Positions 7,737-15,159 of a stretch of 33,947 nucleotides of DNA are shown piece by piece. Numbering within the stretch: position 1 is the stretch's first letter; each line of letters starts with the position of its first letter. Under the pieces are notes generated by a model, which saw only the letters and a program-made list of their open reading frames with translations, was not told where the DNA came from and ran no database searches. The position numbers were made by a program, and so were the translations under genes. This DNA comes from CAZFDE01 sp964517795 (GTDB taxonomy: Bacteria > Planctomycetota > Phycisphaerae > Sedimentisphaerales > Anaerobacaceae): positions 1 to 33,947 of the forward strand of contig CAZFDE010000025.1 in the NCBI GenBank assembly GCA_964517795.1, given 5' to 3'.

Positions 7737-8912
7737 ATGGTGGATGATCTGAAAAACATATCTTCTGCCTCATTAAAACAGATTCGTAAAAGCGATAAAG
7801 GAATACATATTTTAATACACGAACATAGTATCCTTACCACATTATTAGACAGTGTTCTTGAAGAAGTATTCATCAAGGACAAAGATCATGTATTCGTTTA
7901 TGCCAATACCAAATGTGCCGAGGCCTTGAAGGTAGATAATCCGCAACAATTAATCGGTAAAACGGATTTCGATTTTATTCTTCCCGTTCTGGCCAACGAA
8001 TATTTTCGGCAGGAACAACATATCATTCGAACGGGAAATCCGATAGTGAATCAGTTAGTGGACTGTCAGGGAATACCTGGCGAACCCGAAAAATGGATTT
8101 TAAGCACCAAAGTGCCATGGCGGGATGAGCATGGCAATATCATTGGAATTATCGGTGTCAATCGAAATATTACTGAGCGTATTCAGGCTGAAAATCAATT
8201 GCTGGAGTATCAATCGCAACTCAAATCGCTGGCAACACAGCTTTCAGTGGCCGAGGAACGGCAGCGCAAGCACCTTGCGACCGAACTGCATGACCGGATC
8301 GGTCAGTCATTGGTGATCTCCAAGCTCAAACTCGAAACGGTTCGTAAACGCCTCTGCGAAGACGAATCGGCATCGGTACTCGCGGATGTTTGTCAATCGC
8401 TGGACCAAACGATCCAGGATACCCGTTCGCTGACATTCGATCTGAGTTCACCGATTCTGTACGAACTGGGGCTTGAAGCGGCCTTGAGTGAATGGCTGAG
8501 CGAATATGTCGAGGGCAAACATCAGTTGAGCACACAATTCGAGAGCAGCGGTGCGTTCGAACAATTGGATTCTGATCTGAGCGGTTTGTTGTTTCGCAGT
8601 GTGCGGGAATTATTGATCAATGTGATCAAACACGCCAAGGCCAGACGCATCCACGTGCGGCTTCACCAACAGGACAGCACCCTTGAAATTATCGTAAAAG
8701 ATGATGGTATCGGATTCGATCCAGACGCGGCGGCTGTTTCCGCGGTGAAATCCGGGGGGTTTGGGTTGTTCAGTATTCGCGAACGGATCGAGCGGCTCGG
8801 AGGAGAAATGTTTATCCAATCGGATACGGATAAGGGTACATCTATTCAACTGAAAGTGCCGATACATTATCGTGCAAAGGAAAAGGAAGATGATTCGAGT
8901 TATTCTTGCTGA
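7737..8912 (+). CDS. Cytoplasmic PAS-domain sensor histidine kinase (HisKA_3 type)
   Basis: A 391-residue kinase with no membrane segment, so it senses a cytoplasmic signal. A PAS domain covers about residues 30-150 (VFIKDKDHVFVYANTKCAEAL, then the PAC-like KVPWRDEHGNIIGIIGVNRNIT). A dimerisation helix follows, with the phosphoacceptor His185 in RKHLATELHDRIGQ, the signature of the NarX/DegS-like HisKA_3 class. The HATPase domain (about 285-380) has the N-box ELLINVIKHAKA, the DDGIGFD G1 box and GGFGLFSIRERIERLGG. The ligand is unknown. It overlaps the start of its partner response regulator by 23 bases, so translation is probably coupled. It follows gatB by 9 bases. Confidence 0.92.
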   Translation: MVDDLKNISSASLKQIRKSDKGIHILIHEHSILTTLLDSVLEEVFIKDKDHVFVYANTKCAEALKVDNPQQLIGKTDFDFILPVLANEYFRQEQHIIRTGNPIVNQLVDCQGIPGEPEKWILSTKVPWRDEHGNIIGIIGVNRNITERIQAENQLLEYQSQLKSLATQLSVAEERQRKHLATELHDRIGQSLVISKLKLETVRKRLCEDESASVLADVCQSLDQTIQDTRSLTFDLSSPILYELGLEAALSEWLSEYVEGKHQLSTQFESSGAFEQLDSDLSGLLFRSVRELLINVIKHAKARRIHVRLHQQDSTLEIIVKDDGIGFDPDAAAVSAVKSGGFGLFSIRERIERLGGEMFIQSDTDKGTSIQLKVPIHYRAKEKEDDSSYSC

Positions 8913-9540
8913 CGATCATGGTATTATTCGCCAGGGGCTTCGATCGCTGCTGGAAAAGGAGCCCGATATCGAAGTCGTTGCCGAGGCGGAAGATGGGCAG
9001 CAAGCCTTGTGTTTGGTCAAGGCGCATACCCCGGCTATCGTGATCATGGATATTACCATGCCGAATCTCAACGGCATTGAGGCGACTCGCCATATGAAAG
9101 AGCATTTTCCCGAAACACGGGTGATTGCACTGTCGATCCATTCGAATCGTCGTTTTGTGGGCGATATGATCCGGGCGGGCGCATGTGGTTATGTGCTCAA
9201 AGAATGTTTGTTTGACGAACTGGTTCAGGCGATCCGTGTGGTCCACGACGGCGGTCATTATTTAAGCCCTCGCATAACCGGCGTGATCGTTGATGAATAT
9301 GTACAAAAACGCCAGCAGCAAAACCAGTCAAGATTGGCATCGCTTACTGCGCGGGAAAAAGAGGTTCTACAATTACTGGCCGAAGGCAATACCACTAAGC
9401 AGATTGCGATGCAGCTTCATGTAACCCCCAAGGCGATCGAAGCCAATCGGCGCAAGATTATGGACAAGCTGGATATTTACAGTGTTGCCGAACTGACCAA
9501 GTATGCCGTAAAAGAGGGCTTGACGTCACTGGATATCTAA
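8890..9540 (+). CDS. NarL/FixJ-family response regulator
   Basis: A 216-residue transcription factor. The receiver domain (residues 1-120) has the acidic pair Asp8-Asp9, the phosphorylation site Asp54 in VIMDITMPNLNG, a Ser/Thr switch position in VIALSIHS and Lys109 or so in GYVLKECLF. A LuxR-type helix-turn-helix occupies about residues 148-210 (LTAREKEVLQLLAEGNTTKQIAMQLHVTPKAIEANRRKIMDKL in part). A GTG at 8872 is also in frame, but the ATG at 8890 gives the standard MIRVILADDH N-terminus and has AAGGAAAAGGAAG just ahead. It is the cognate partner of the histidine kinase it overlaps. Targets are unknown; no repeated operator was recognised nearby. Confidence 0.94.
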   Translation: MIRVILADDHGIIRQGLRSLLEKEPDIEVVAEAEDGQQALCLVKAHTPAIVIMDITMPNLNGIEATRHMKEHFPETRVIALSIHSNRRFVGDMIRAGACGYVLKECLFDELVQAIRVVHDGGHYLSPRITGVIVDEYVQKRQQQNQSRLASLTAREKEVLQLLAEGNTTKQIAMQLHVTPKAIEANRRKIMDKLDIYSVAELTKYAVKEGLTSLDI

Positions 9541-9581
9541 TCTTTTGTACAAATTGATTTAGTAATTTAACCTGCCTGAAT

Positions 9582-9703
9582 TAGGATTTTCCTACTTTGT
9601 TTTCAATTCATTCTCACCGATATTAGTGTTATTAAAAGTGTTCTGCAATTAGGCATGGCAAGACGGCCAAAGGGGCTTGAAAGATATAAACGCTTTTATA
9701 TCT
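9582..9703. other. Intergenic region with two inverted repeats between the response regulator and plsY
   Basis: The 223 bases between the two converging genes hold TAGGA-TTT-TCCTA (9582-9594) and a 9-bp-arm hairpin, AGATATAAA (9682-9690), CGCT, TTTATATCT (9695-9703). Neither has a good T-run, so I do not call a terminator. A 24-codon open frame (9655-9729, MARRPKGLERYKRFY...) lies here with poor ribosome-binding support. Confidence 0.35.
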
Positions 9704-9763
9704 CGCCGAGGATTCTGGGGTTGCATTGATGTGGGTGAAAAAACCGTTTTGCGCAAATTAATG

Positions 9764-10414
9764 TTACGAAGAAGTAGCTTTACCTCCTATTTTTTGCTCG
9801 TTTCCATCCATCAATCGTCGAATATTGCTTTTATGGCGATATACCACTAACAATGCCATCACGGTCGCGGTGACTGCCAGCGGCCATAAAAATTCCAGTT
9901 GCCAGGATGATTTCAAAAAAGCAATTCCTAAAAAGATCAACGGGAAGCAAATCGTTGCTGTAATCGAGGCAAGTGATACGTATCGTGTAACTGCTACAAC
10001 GACGATCCAAATCAAAAGTGCAATAAGCGAACTGAATGTATAATAGGGCCATAGCCCCAGTGTGATCCCGAAACTGGTGGCGACGCCTTTGCCGCCTTTG
10101 AATTTCAAATAGATCGGGAAAACATGGCCGCATACGGCCGACGCACCGACCGCCAGGCATAAGAATAACATTTGTGCTGTCGGATGGTCGGATATATATC
10201 GCGATGCGATGAACATCGGGACAAATCCTTTTAAGGCATCAAGCAGAAAACACAGATATGCCCATTTTTTACCGATCGCGCGGGCGAGGTTGGTTGCGCC
10301 AATGTTGCCTGAGCCGATGCTGCGCAGGTTTTTGCCATGTAGGCGCGCGATGATCAGGCCGAACGGGATCGACCCGGCCAGATAAGCACTGATGATCAGT
10401 ATCGTCCATTTCAT
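9764..10414 (-). CDS. plsY: Acyl-phosphate glycerol-3-phosphate acyltransferase
   Basis: A 216-residue integral membrane enzyme that transfers acyl groups from acyl phosphate to glycerol 3-phosphate, the first step of phospholipid synthesis. The three PlsY motifs are present: SGNIGATN (residues 35-42), GHVFPIYLKFKGGKGVA in the middle, and a C-terminal HKSNIRRLMDGNE. About five to seven hydrophobic helices are visible. The frame is open upstream into the glycosyltransferase gene, but the ATG at 10414 gives the family N-terminus (MKWTILIISAYLAGSIPFG) and has CGGAG about 11 bases ahead. It starts 4 bases after the glycosyltransferase stop and closes the LPS operon. Confidence 0.95.
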   Translation of the reverse strand: MKWTILIISAYLAGSIPFGLIIARLHGKNLRSIGSGNIGATNLARAIGKKWAYLCFLLDALKGFVPMFIASRYISDHPTAQMLFLCLAVGASAVCGHVFPIYLKFKGGKGVATSFGITLGLWPYYTFSSLIALLIWIVVVAVTRYVSLASITATICFPLIFLGIAFLKSSWQLEFLWPLAVTATVMALLVVYRHKSNIRRLMDGNEQKIGGKATSS

Positions 10415-10418
10415 CGTA

Positions 10419-11603
10419 TTATTGGCTCCGTTTGGATATGATTGCATTGTATAACGAATCGATCTGCCGGGCAACCCGCTGAATCTTGATATGGTCGGTA
10501 ATCTTGTCCTCGATGATCGTTTGTTTGCTTTGTTCAATATGCTCGGGTTGACTGTAATAAAAAATCGCTTCGGTTAAGGTGTCGGTATCAGTCGGTTCGT
10601 TAATGACGACCCCGTGCCGATTGTCTTCGAACACGTCGCACACGCCGTTATGGCGCGTCGTGATAACCGGCTTAGCGAGCGAAAGGGCTTCGAGGATAAA
10701 TCGGCTGGAGGGATCGTAGTAGGTCGGCAGTACAGCCACATCGCACATCGAAAGCACGTGTTCACTGTGTTTGACATGGCCTAAAAAAACGATCCGATCT
10801 TCGATACCGTTTTTATGGGCCTGTCTGCGAAACGGCAGACTTTTGCCGCGACCGGCCACGACCAAATAAATATGGTTACACTGATATTCTTTGACCGCCC
10901 CGGCAAAGGCGTCGATCAGTGGACGCAGGCCTTTGAGTCGGAAATTGTTGGCCATCAAAACGTACAGAATGCTTTCTTTGCAGTCGGTTAGCCCAAGGCG
11001 CTGAAGGATCTGGCTTCTCAGGCGTTGACCGGATTGCGGATCCGATGGAATAACCGGTTTGACCCCGTTGGGGATAATCGTGAGACGATCTTCGGATAAA
11101 TGATCATTCTGACGAAAATAGTCCGCGACATACCCGGAAAGGGCGATGACGTGAGCATTACTGTTTTGACAGAGATTTTTTTCGCGATCGATCAATGTGC
11201 TGCGACGTTTATTGAACCGGTTACTGATCCGTTTAAAATGTCGCATCCATTTCTGCGGATAACTGGCGGCATTCCGAATCATCGCATGACGATAGCTTCC
11301 GCCGCGCGGGTGATAAATATCCGCCCAGCCAAACGGCAGGACGCTATGAACGATATCGTACGTGTGTTTTGAAAGATGCTGTTGAAGTGCTTTTTCGAAA
11401 CGATCGATCGATACGCGCTTGCTAGGGTGGTTTTTGCAGAGAATGTGGATATGGGCCGAATGTCCCTGTCCTTTGGCGGCCAGAATATCCACATGATGAC
11501 CCATGGCCGACAGTGCCGCCGTCATTTCGAAGACCGAGCGTTCCGCTCCGCCGAGCGTAATATCCGTACGTTCGATGATCATTGCAATTCGAAGGCCCAT
11601 CAT
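10419..11603 (-). CDS. GT4-family glycosyltransferase, probably LPS core (WaaG-like)
   Basis: A 394-residue GT-B glycosyltransferase. The N-terminal domain carries the acceptor-side signature ITLGGAERSVFE (residues 15-26). The C-terminal nucleotide-sugar domain has TIIPNGVKPV, GRGKSLPFRRQA and the GT4 motif SSRFILEALSLAKPVIT. The overall pattern, including DIVHSVLPFGWADIYHPRGG, resembles WaaG, which adds glucose to heptose II of the LPS inner core, and the neighbours support a core role. The donor sugar cannot be read. The start ATG overlaps the stop of the preceding fusion gene in ATGA, pointing to translational coupling; a second in-frame ATG follows directly. No membrane helix is obvious, so it would act at the cytoplasmic face. 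Confidence 0.88.
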   Translation of the reverse strand: MMGLRIAMIIERTDITLGGAERSVFEMTAALSAMGHHVDILAAKGQGHSAHIHILCKNHPSKRVSIDRFEKALQQHLSKHTYDIVHSVLPFGWADIYHPRGGSYRHAMIRNAASYPQKWMRHFKRISNRFNKRRSTLIDREKNLCQNSNAHVIALSGYVADYFRQNDHLSEDRLTIIPNGVKPVIPSDPQSGQRLRSQILQRLGLTDCKESILYVLMANNFRLKGLRPLIDAFAGAVKEYQCNHIYLVVAGRGKSLPFRRQAHKNGIEDRIVFLGHVKHSEHVLSMCDVAVLPTYYDPSSRFILEALSLAKPVITTRHNGVCDVFEDNRHGVVINEPTDTDTLTEAIFYYSQPEHIEQSKQTIIEDKITDHIKIQRVARQIDSLYNAIISKRSQ

Positions 11604-13510
11604 CCGTCTCTTTGAAAGGGGGCATTGCGCCCGTGTTTTTTGTCGTGTTTTGCTATCCGCCGGACTTTTCGAGTGATCGCTTTGATCAGGTTTTTATCCG
11701 GGGCCGTCAACTGCGAGTGTTGGCGATAATAAAGAAAGAATCTCAACCGGTCGGTTTGCGTGACGATGTTGCCGGGCGCCGAATAATACAATTGAGCCAG
11801 ATCTTTGACTTTGTAGCGGTTTTTGCCGATGACCGGCTGAAATACGCGGGCCAGGTCGATCAAATACAGCCGTTCGGTCGTGTCACAAAAAATATGACAC
11901 AAATAAAGATCGCGATGTCGAAAGCCGGCTTCATGGAAGCGCCGAACCAAGTCGGCCACCTTTTGAATAAATGCATTTCGTTTCGTACGGTCAAAGGATC
12001 GTGGATCGCGGTCAAAATAATCGGGTAATTGCTTTTCCAGCGATTTTCCAGCCAGTTCTTCGGTGATCAGGAAACTGCGTTTTTCAAACGGCCCGTTTAA
12101 TTGATGTCCATAAGCCACCGGTGTGATCGTGTCGATTTGATGCTGCTTCAGCGTTGCGGCTACTTGATATTCGATCTGGCCACAACTGATATATTTTTTA
12201 TGGTACAGTTTGTTTTTGATCTGCAATGATTTGGGCGGCCGGTTATAGCGTTTGAGATAGAGGTTTTTGTTCTGCCCCTCAACCGGGATGAATATTCGCC
12301 GGCGATAAGCTGCCAGTCCTTGTTTGTTGATATCCCGGCCGGATTCATAATTGAACACCTGCTCAAAAGTTGTCAGGCCCATTGATTCCAGTGTGTCCTT
12401 ATAACCGCTGTCCACGAAGAAGCCCGGCTCCAGTTCTGCAAAAACCCCTTCGGCGGCCACCTGTTTTTGCGGCTGGGGTTTGATCAACAATTGTTCGGCC
12501 GCGGCCATGACCCGATCGACACTGATCGACTGCATACAGATATGTTCTTCCCGGCGGCAGCGGGGCTGTTGGCATGGCGCACAGGGTACATCGGCAACGA
12601 TCTCAATCTCCTGAGGATAATCCGGTCTGGCCCAAACCGGATCGTTCGGACCAAAAAGTGTAATGATCTTTCGCCATAAGGCAATGGCGATGTGACGCGG
12701 GCCGGTGTCGTTACAGATCACCAAGTCCGCCAGCGAAAACAGACTCTTCAATTCTCCCAGCGTCAACGCATGTTCAGCAAGATTGATCAGTGAATGATTC
12801 GATGCGCCGCAAATTTCACAGGCAATTTTTTGTTCTGGCTCGTTGGGGGCGACCGAGAGCACAATGTTCGCACGATATTGATCGATCAATTGGTCAGCGA
12901 TTTGGGCGTATCTTTCACTCGGCCAGCATTTGCTGGGCCCGAAACCACCGCCGGGAACCAGGATGACCAGTGGGCCGTCCGCATCGAAAACAGCCGGCAG
13001 TTTCCTGCGAACGCTGTTTGTATCATAGGGATTGAGTTCAAGCTGCATCCGCCGGTCCGCGGTATCGCAGCCCAGCCATGACGCAATCGCCAGATAATAA
13101 TCAATCATTGGTCCGGGTTTGAACGTGCCGTCACTGCGCTTTGGGGGATAAAGTTTTTCAGTCAGAAAGATACCGCGGTGATCGCGTGCATAGCCGATGC
13201 GCTGTTTGATACCAGCCCAAAAAACAGCAAGCGCCGATCCAAAAGAATTTTTCATCAGGATCGCCATGTCAAAATTGTATTTTCGCAGGAACCGGCCGGT
13301 GGAAAGCGGATTTTTCGTTTTCTCGATGATCCATGCATCGCAAAATGTGGATGGGCTGAGCATGTCATGGGTAACGACATTGGCGTAGAAGGTAATATGT
13401 GCATCGGCAAAATGATCGCGAATGCTCCGCAGTGCGGGGGTGCACATGATCGCATCGCCCATGGGCGTGGGCAGCCATACCAGAATTGTCTGAGATCGGT
13501 TCGAGTGCAT
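11600..13510 (-). CDS. Fusion of ADP-heptose:LPS heptosyltransferase (GT9) and LPS core heptose kinase (WaaP-like)
   Basis: A 636-residue two-domain protein. Residues about 7-345 are a GT9 heptosyltransferase like WaaF/WaaC: ILVWLPTPMGDAIMCTPALRSI at the N-terminus, VPGGGFGPSKCWP near 185-197, and CNDTGPRHIAIAL (267-279) with LFGPNDPVWARP next to it. Residues about 365-636 are a protein-kinase-like fold of the RfaP/WaaP type: ATP lysine Lys420 in LYLKRY, catalytic HRD (532-534) in FRHRDLYLCHIF, and metal-binding Asp552 in LIDLAR. In enterobacteria these activities are separate proteins acting in turn, heptose transfer and then heptose phosphorylation. A cysteine-rich patch (CAPCQQPRCRREEHIC, 310-325) ends the GT9 part. 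The reading frame is continuous across the junction. It overlaps the next gene by 4 bases. Confidence 0.9.
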   Translation of the reverse strand: MHSNRSQTILVWLPTPMGDAIMCTPALRSIRDHFADAHITFYANVVTHDMLSPSTFCDAWIIEKTKNPLSTGRFLRKYNFDMAILMKNSFGSALAVFWAGIKQRIGYARDHRGIFLTEKLYPPKRSDGTFKPGPMIDYYLAIASWLGCDTADRRMQLELNPYDTNSVRRKLPAVFDADGPLVILVPGGGFGPSKCWPSERYAQIADQLIDQYRANIVLSVAPNEPEQKIACEICGASNHSLINLAEHALTLGELKSLFSLADLVICNDTGPRHIAIALWRKIITLFGPNDPVWARPDYPQEIEIVADVPCAPCQQPRCRREEHICMQSISVDRVMAAAEQLLIKPQPQKQVAAEGVFAELEPGFFVDSGYKDTLESMGLTTFEQVFNYESGRDINKQGLAAYRRRIFIPVEGQNKNLYLKRYNRPPKSLQIKNKLYHKKYISCGQIEYQVAATLKQHQIDTITPVAYGHQLNGPFEKRSFLITEELAGKSLEKQLPDYFDRDPRSFDRTKRNAFIQKVADLVRRFHEAGFRHRDLYLCHIFCDTTERLYLIDLARVFQPVIGKNRYKVKDLAQLYYSAPGNIVTQTDRLRFFLYYRQHSQLTAPDKNLIKAITRKVRRIAKHDKKHGRNAPFQRDG

Positions 13511-13521
13511 GATATTCAGGA

Positions 13522-14559
13522 TCAGCGATTTTGCATGATATAGAAGGTCAGGGCCATCAACTGCAGGACAGCCGCGAATCCGAGCGTGATCAAAACCGAG
13601 TCTTTCTGGCCGGTCGGACTGGTTAGAAAGTATATCCCGATCAAAACACAGAATAATACGAACAATTGCAGCATACCGGCCAGGAATCGCATGATCGAGA
13701 ATTCTTCGTACATCCGGGTTCGATTCAACGTGCGAAGTTCATCCAGGATTGCCGCCAGGAGCGATTGTGTATCTTTGTCACCCTGCGGTTCGGCAGGTTT
13801 CTGAACGGGTTCGGCAGGGGGGGAATTAGGTTCAATTTCTTCGTGAATGGTCTGCTGTGTTTGGTCGGGGATGTTCTCAGCGGGAGGTTGCGATTGATTT
13901 GTTTCAATCGGCTGGGTCGGCTCATCCATCGGGGCCGTATGCGGTTGGGGTTCTTGCTGCGGTTGAGATTCCATTGGCGCAGCGGGCGTTTCTTTGGGTT
14001 TTCGAAGCTGTTGTTTGATGATATTAACCGCTTCTTTGAGGTTCACTGCGCGAAAATCCGGCCGCGGACGAGTAAAGTCGATCCGCCGGGTTTCGCCATG
14101 ATCCAGTTCGATCGTGCGGCATCCGGCTTTTTGTCCGGCTTCGGTGTCCCGGGTACTGTCGCCGATCATCCACGATGCGGGCAAATCAATATCCATTTCC
14201 TGAGCCGCCTTAAGCAGCATGCCGGGATTGGGTTTGCGATCCGGGCTGTCTTTGCGATATTTTTCAATGACGCCCTCGACATGATAAGGGCAATAATAGA
14301 TCCGGTCGATCGATGTGCCGGACCGCTGCAGCAATTCGGTCAGCCGATCGTGTATTTTGACCAGTCCTTTTTCGGTGACGATCCCTCGGGCGACCGCCGA
14401 TTGATTGGAGACGATTACCAGCTTGAATCCAAGCTGCCGCAGCGCGTTGAGTGCTTCGGGAACGCCGGGCAGCAGTTTAACCTGATCCGGATCGTTAATG
14501 TAGCCGGGATCTTCGATCAGCGTGTTGTCGCGGTCCAAAAATATCGCACGTTCGGCCAT
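13522..14559 (-). CDS. gmhB: D-glycero-D-manno-heptose-1,7-bisphosphate 7-phosphatase with a C-terminal membrane extension
   Basis: A 345-residue protein; normal GmhB is about 190. Residues 1-185 are the HAD phosphatase: motif I FLDRDNTL with Asp9 and Asp11, Ser51 in VSNQS, Lys109 in DRKPNPGM and GDSTRD (133-138). It removes the 7-phosphate in ADP-heptose synthesis. Of the four zinc ligands of the E. coli enzyme, Cys90 and His93 remain, but the two later cysteines are replaced by Ser105 and Asp107. Residues about 187-265 are a Pro/Gln/Glu-rich linker, and 270-345 hold an amphipathic stretch (LLAAILDELRTLNRTRMYEEFS) and two membrane helices. The start has GGGAG about 10 bases upstream. It lies 15 bases downstream of gmhA and 11 before the heptosyltransferase fusion. 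Confidence 0.9.
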   Translation of the reverse strand: MAERAIFLDRDNTLIEDPGYINDPDQVKLLPGVPEALNALRQLGFKLVIVSNQSAVARGIVTEKGLVKIHDRLTELLQRSGTSIDRIYYCPYHVEGVIEKYRKDSPDRKPNPGMLLKAAQEMDIDLPASWMIGDSTRDTEAGQKAGCRTIELDHGETRRIDFTRPRPDFRAVNLKEAVNIIKQQLRKPKETPAAPMESQPQQEPQPHTAPMDEPTQPIETNQSQPPAENIPDQTQQTIHEEIEPNSPPAEPVQKPAEPQGDKDTQSLLAAILDELRTLNRTRMYEEFSIMRFLAGMLQLFVLFCVLIGIYFLTSPTGQKDSVLITLGFAAVLQLMALTFYIMQNR

Positions 14560-14574
14560 GATTTTTTTACTCCC

Positions 14575-15159
14575 TTATTCGGCGCTAAAATGGAATTCGA
14601 CCGCATCGCAAATAATATGGTAGGCCAACTGATGAATTTCCTGGCTGCGTGCGGTGATCGGACCGTCCGCACATAAACAGAGATCCGACACTTTTTCCAG
14701 CGGGCTGTTTGCTTTACCGGTAAAAGCCAGAATTTTCGCCCCGGCCTGTTTGGCAACCTCGACGGCCGCCATGACATTTTTACTGGTGCCGCTGGTGGAT
14801 ATTGCCCAGAGGATATCCGTATCCGTGATAATCCCGTCGATCTGACGTGAAAAGATCGTATCATACCCGTAATCATTGGCGACGGCCGTAATAATAGACG
14901 TATCGGTATTGAGTGCAACTGCGGGCAGGGGTTTTCGTTCTCTGCGAAATCGACCGACCAGTTCTCCGGCGATATGCTGGGCGTCGGCCGCCGAGCCTCC
15001 GTTGCCGCAAAGATAGACCCGCCCGCCTTTCGATAATGCATTGATCAGCATCTTCGCGGCATCTGATACAATGGTGGGACCGGTTTGCTTGAATTCGGCT
15101 AATAATTTCTCATGCGATGTATATGCCTCGATAAAAAGCTGATCGATATGTTTATCCAT
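14575..15159 (-). CDS. gmhA: Sedoheptulose-7-phosphate isomerase (phosphoheptose isomerase)
   Basis: A 194-residue SIS-domain enzyme that converts sedoheptulose 7-phosphate to D-glycero-D-manno-heptose 7-phosphate, the first step of LPS heptose synthesis. Diagnostic sequences are CGNGGSAADAQHIAGELVGRF in the N-terminal half, LNTDTSIITAVANDYGYD, SGTSKNV and the C-terminal SQEIHQLAYHIICDAVE with the catalytic Glu/His pair. The frame is open upstream inside hldE, but the ATG at 15159 yields the family length (192 in E. coli) and has AGGAAA ahead. It overlaps the end of hldE by 8 bases, so the two are translationally linked. Confidence 0.96.
   Translation of the reverse strand: MDKHIDQLFIEAYTSHEKLLAEFKQTGPTIVSDAAKMLINALSKGGRVYLCGNGGSAADAQHIAGELVGRFRRERKPLPAVALNTDTSIITAVANDYGYDTIFSRQIDGIITDTDILWAISTSGTSKNVMAAVEVAKQAGAKILAFTGKANSPLEKVSDLCLCADGPITARSQEIHQLAYHIICDAVEFHFSAE

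Noticed and set aside
9655..9729. 24-codon basic open frame (MARRPKGLERYKRFY...)
   Set aside because: Only a weak AGG lies ahead, the hairpin at 9682-9703 is inside it, and no homolog comes to mind. It is kept as a note only.
13666..14676. 336-codon open frame on the plus strand
   Set aside because: It is antisense to gmhB and the end of gmhA, both with clear motifs. Its protein has no recognisable pattern and is an artefact of codon bias.
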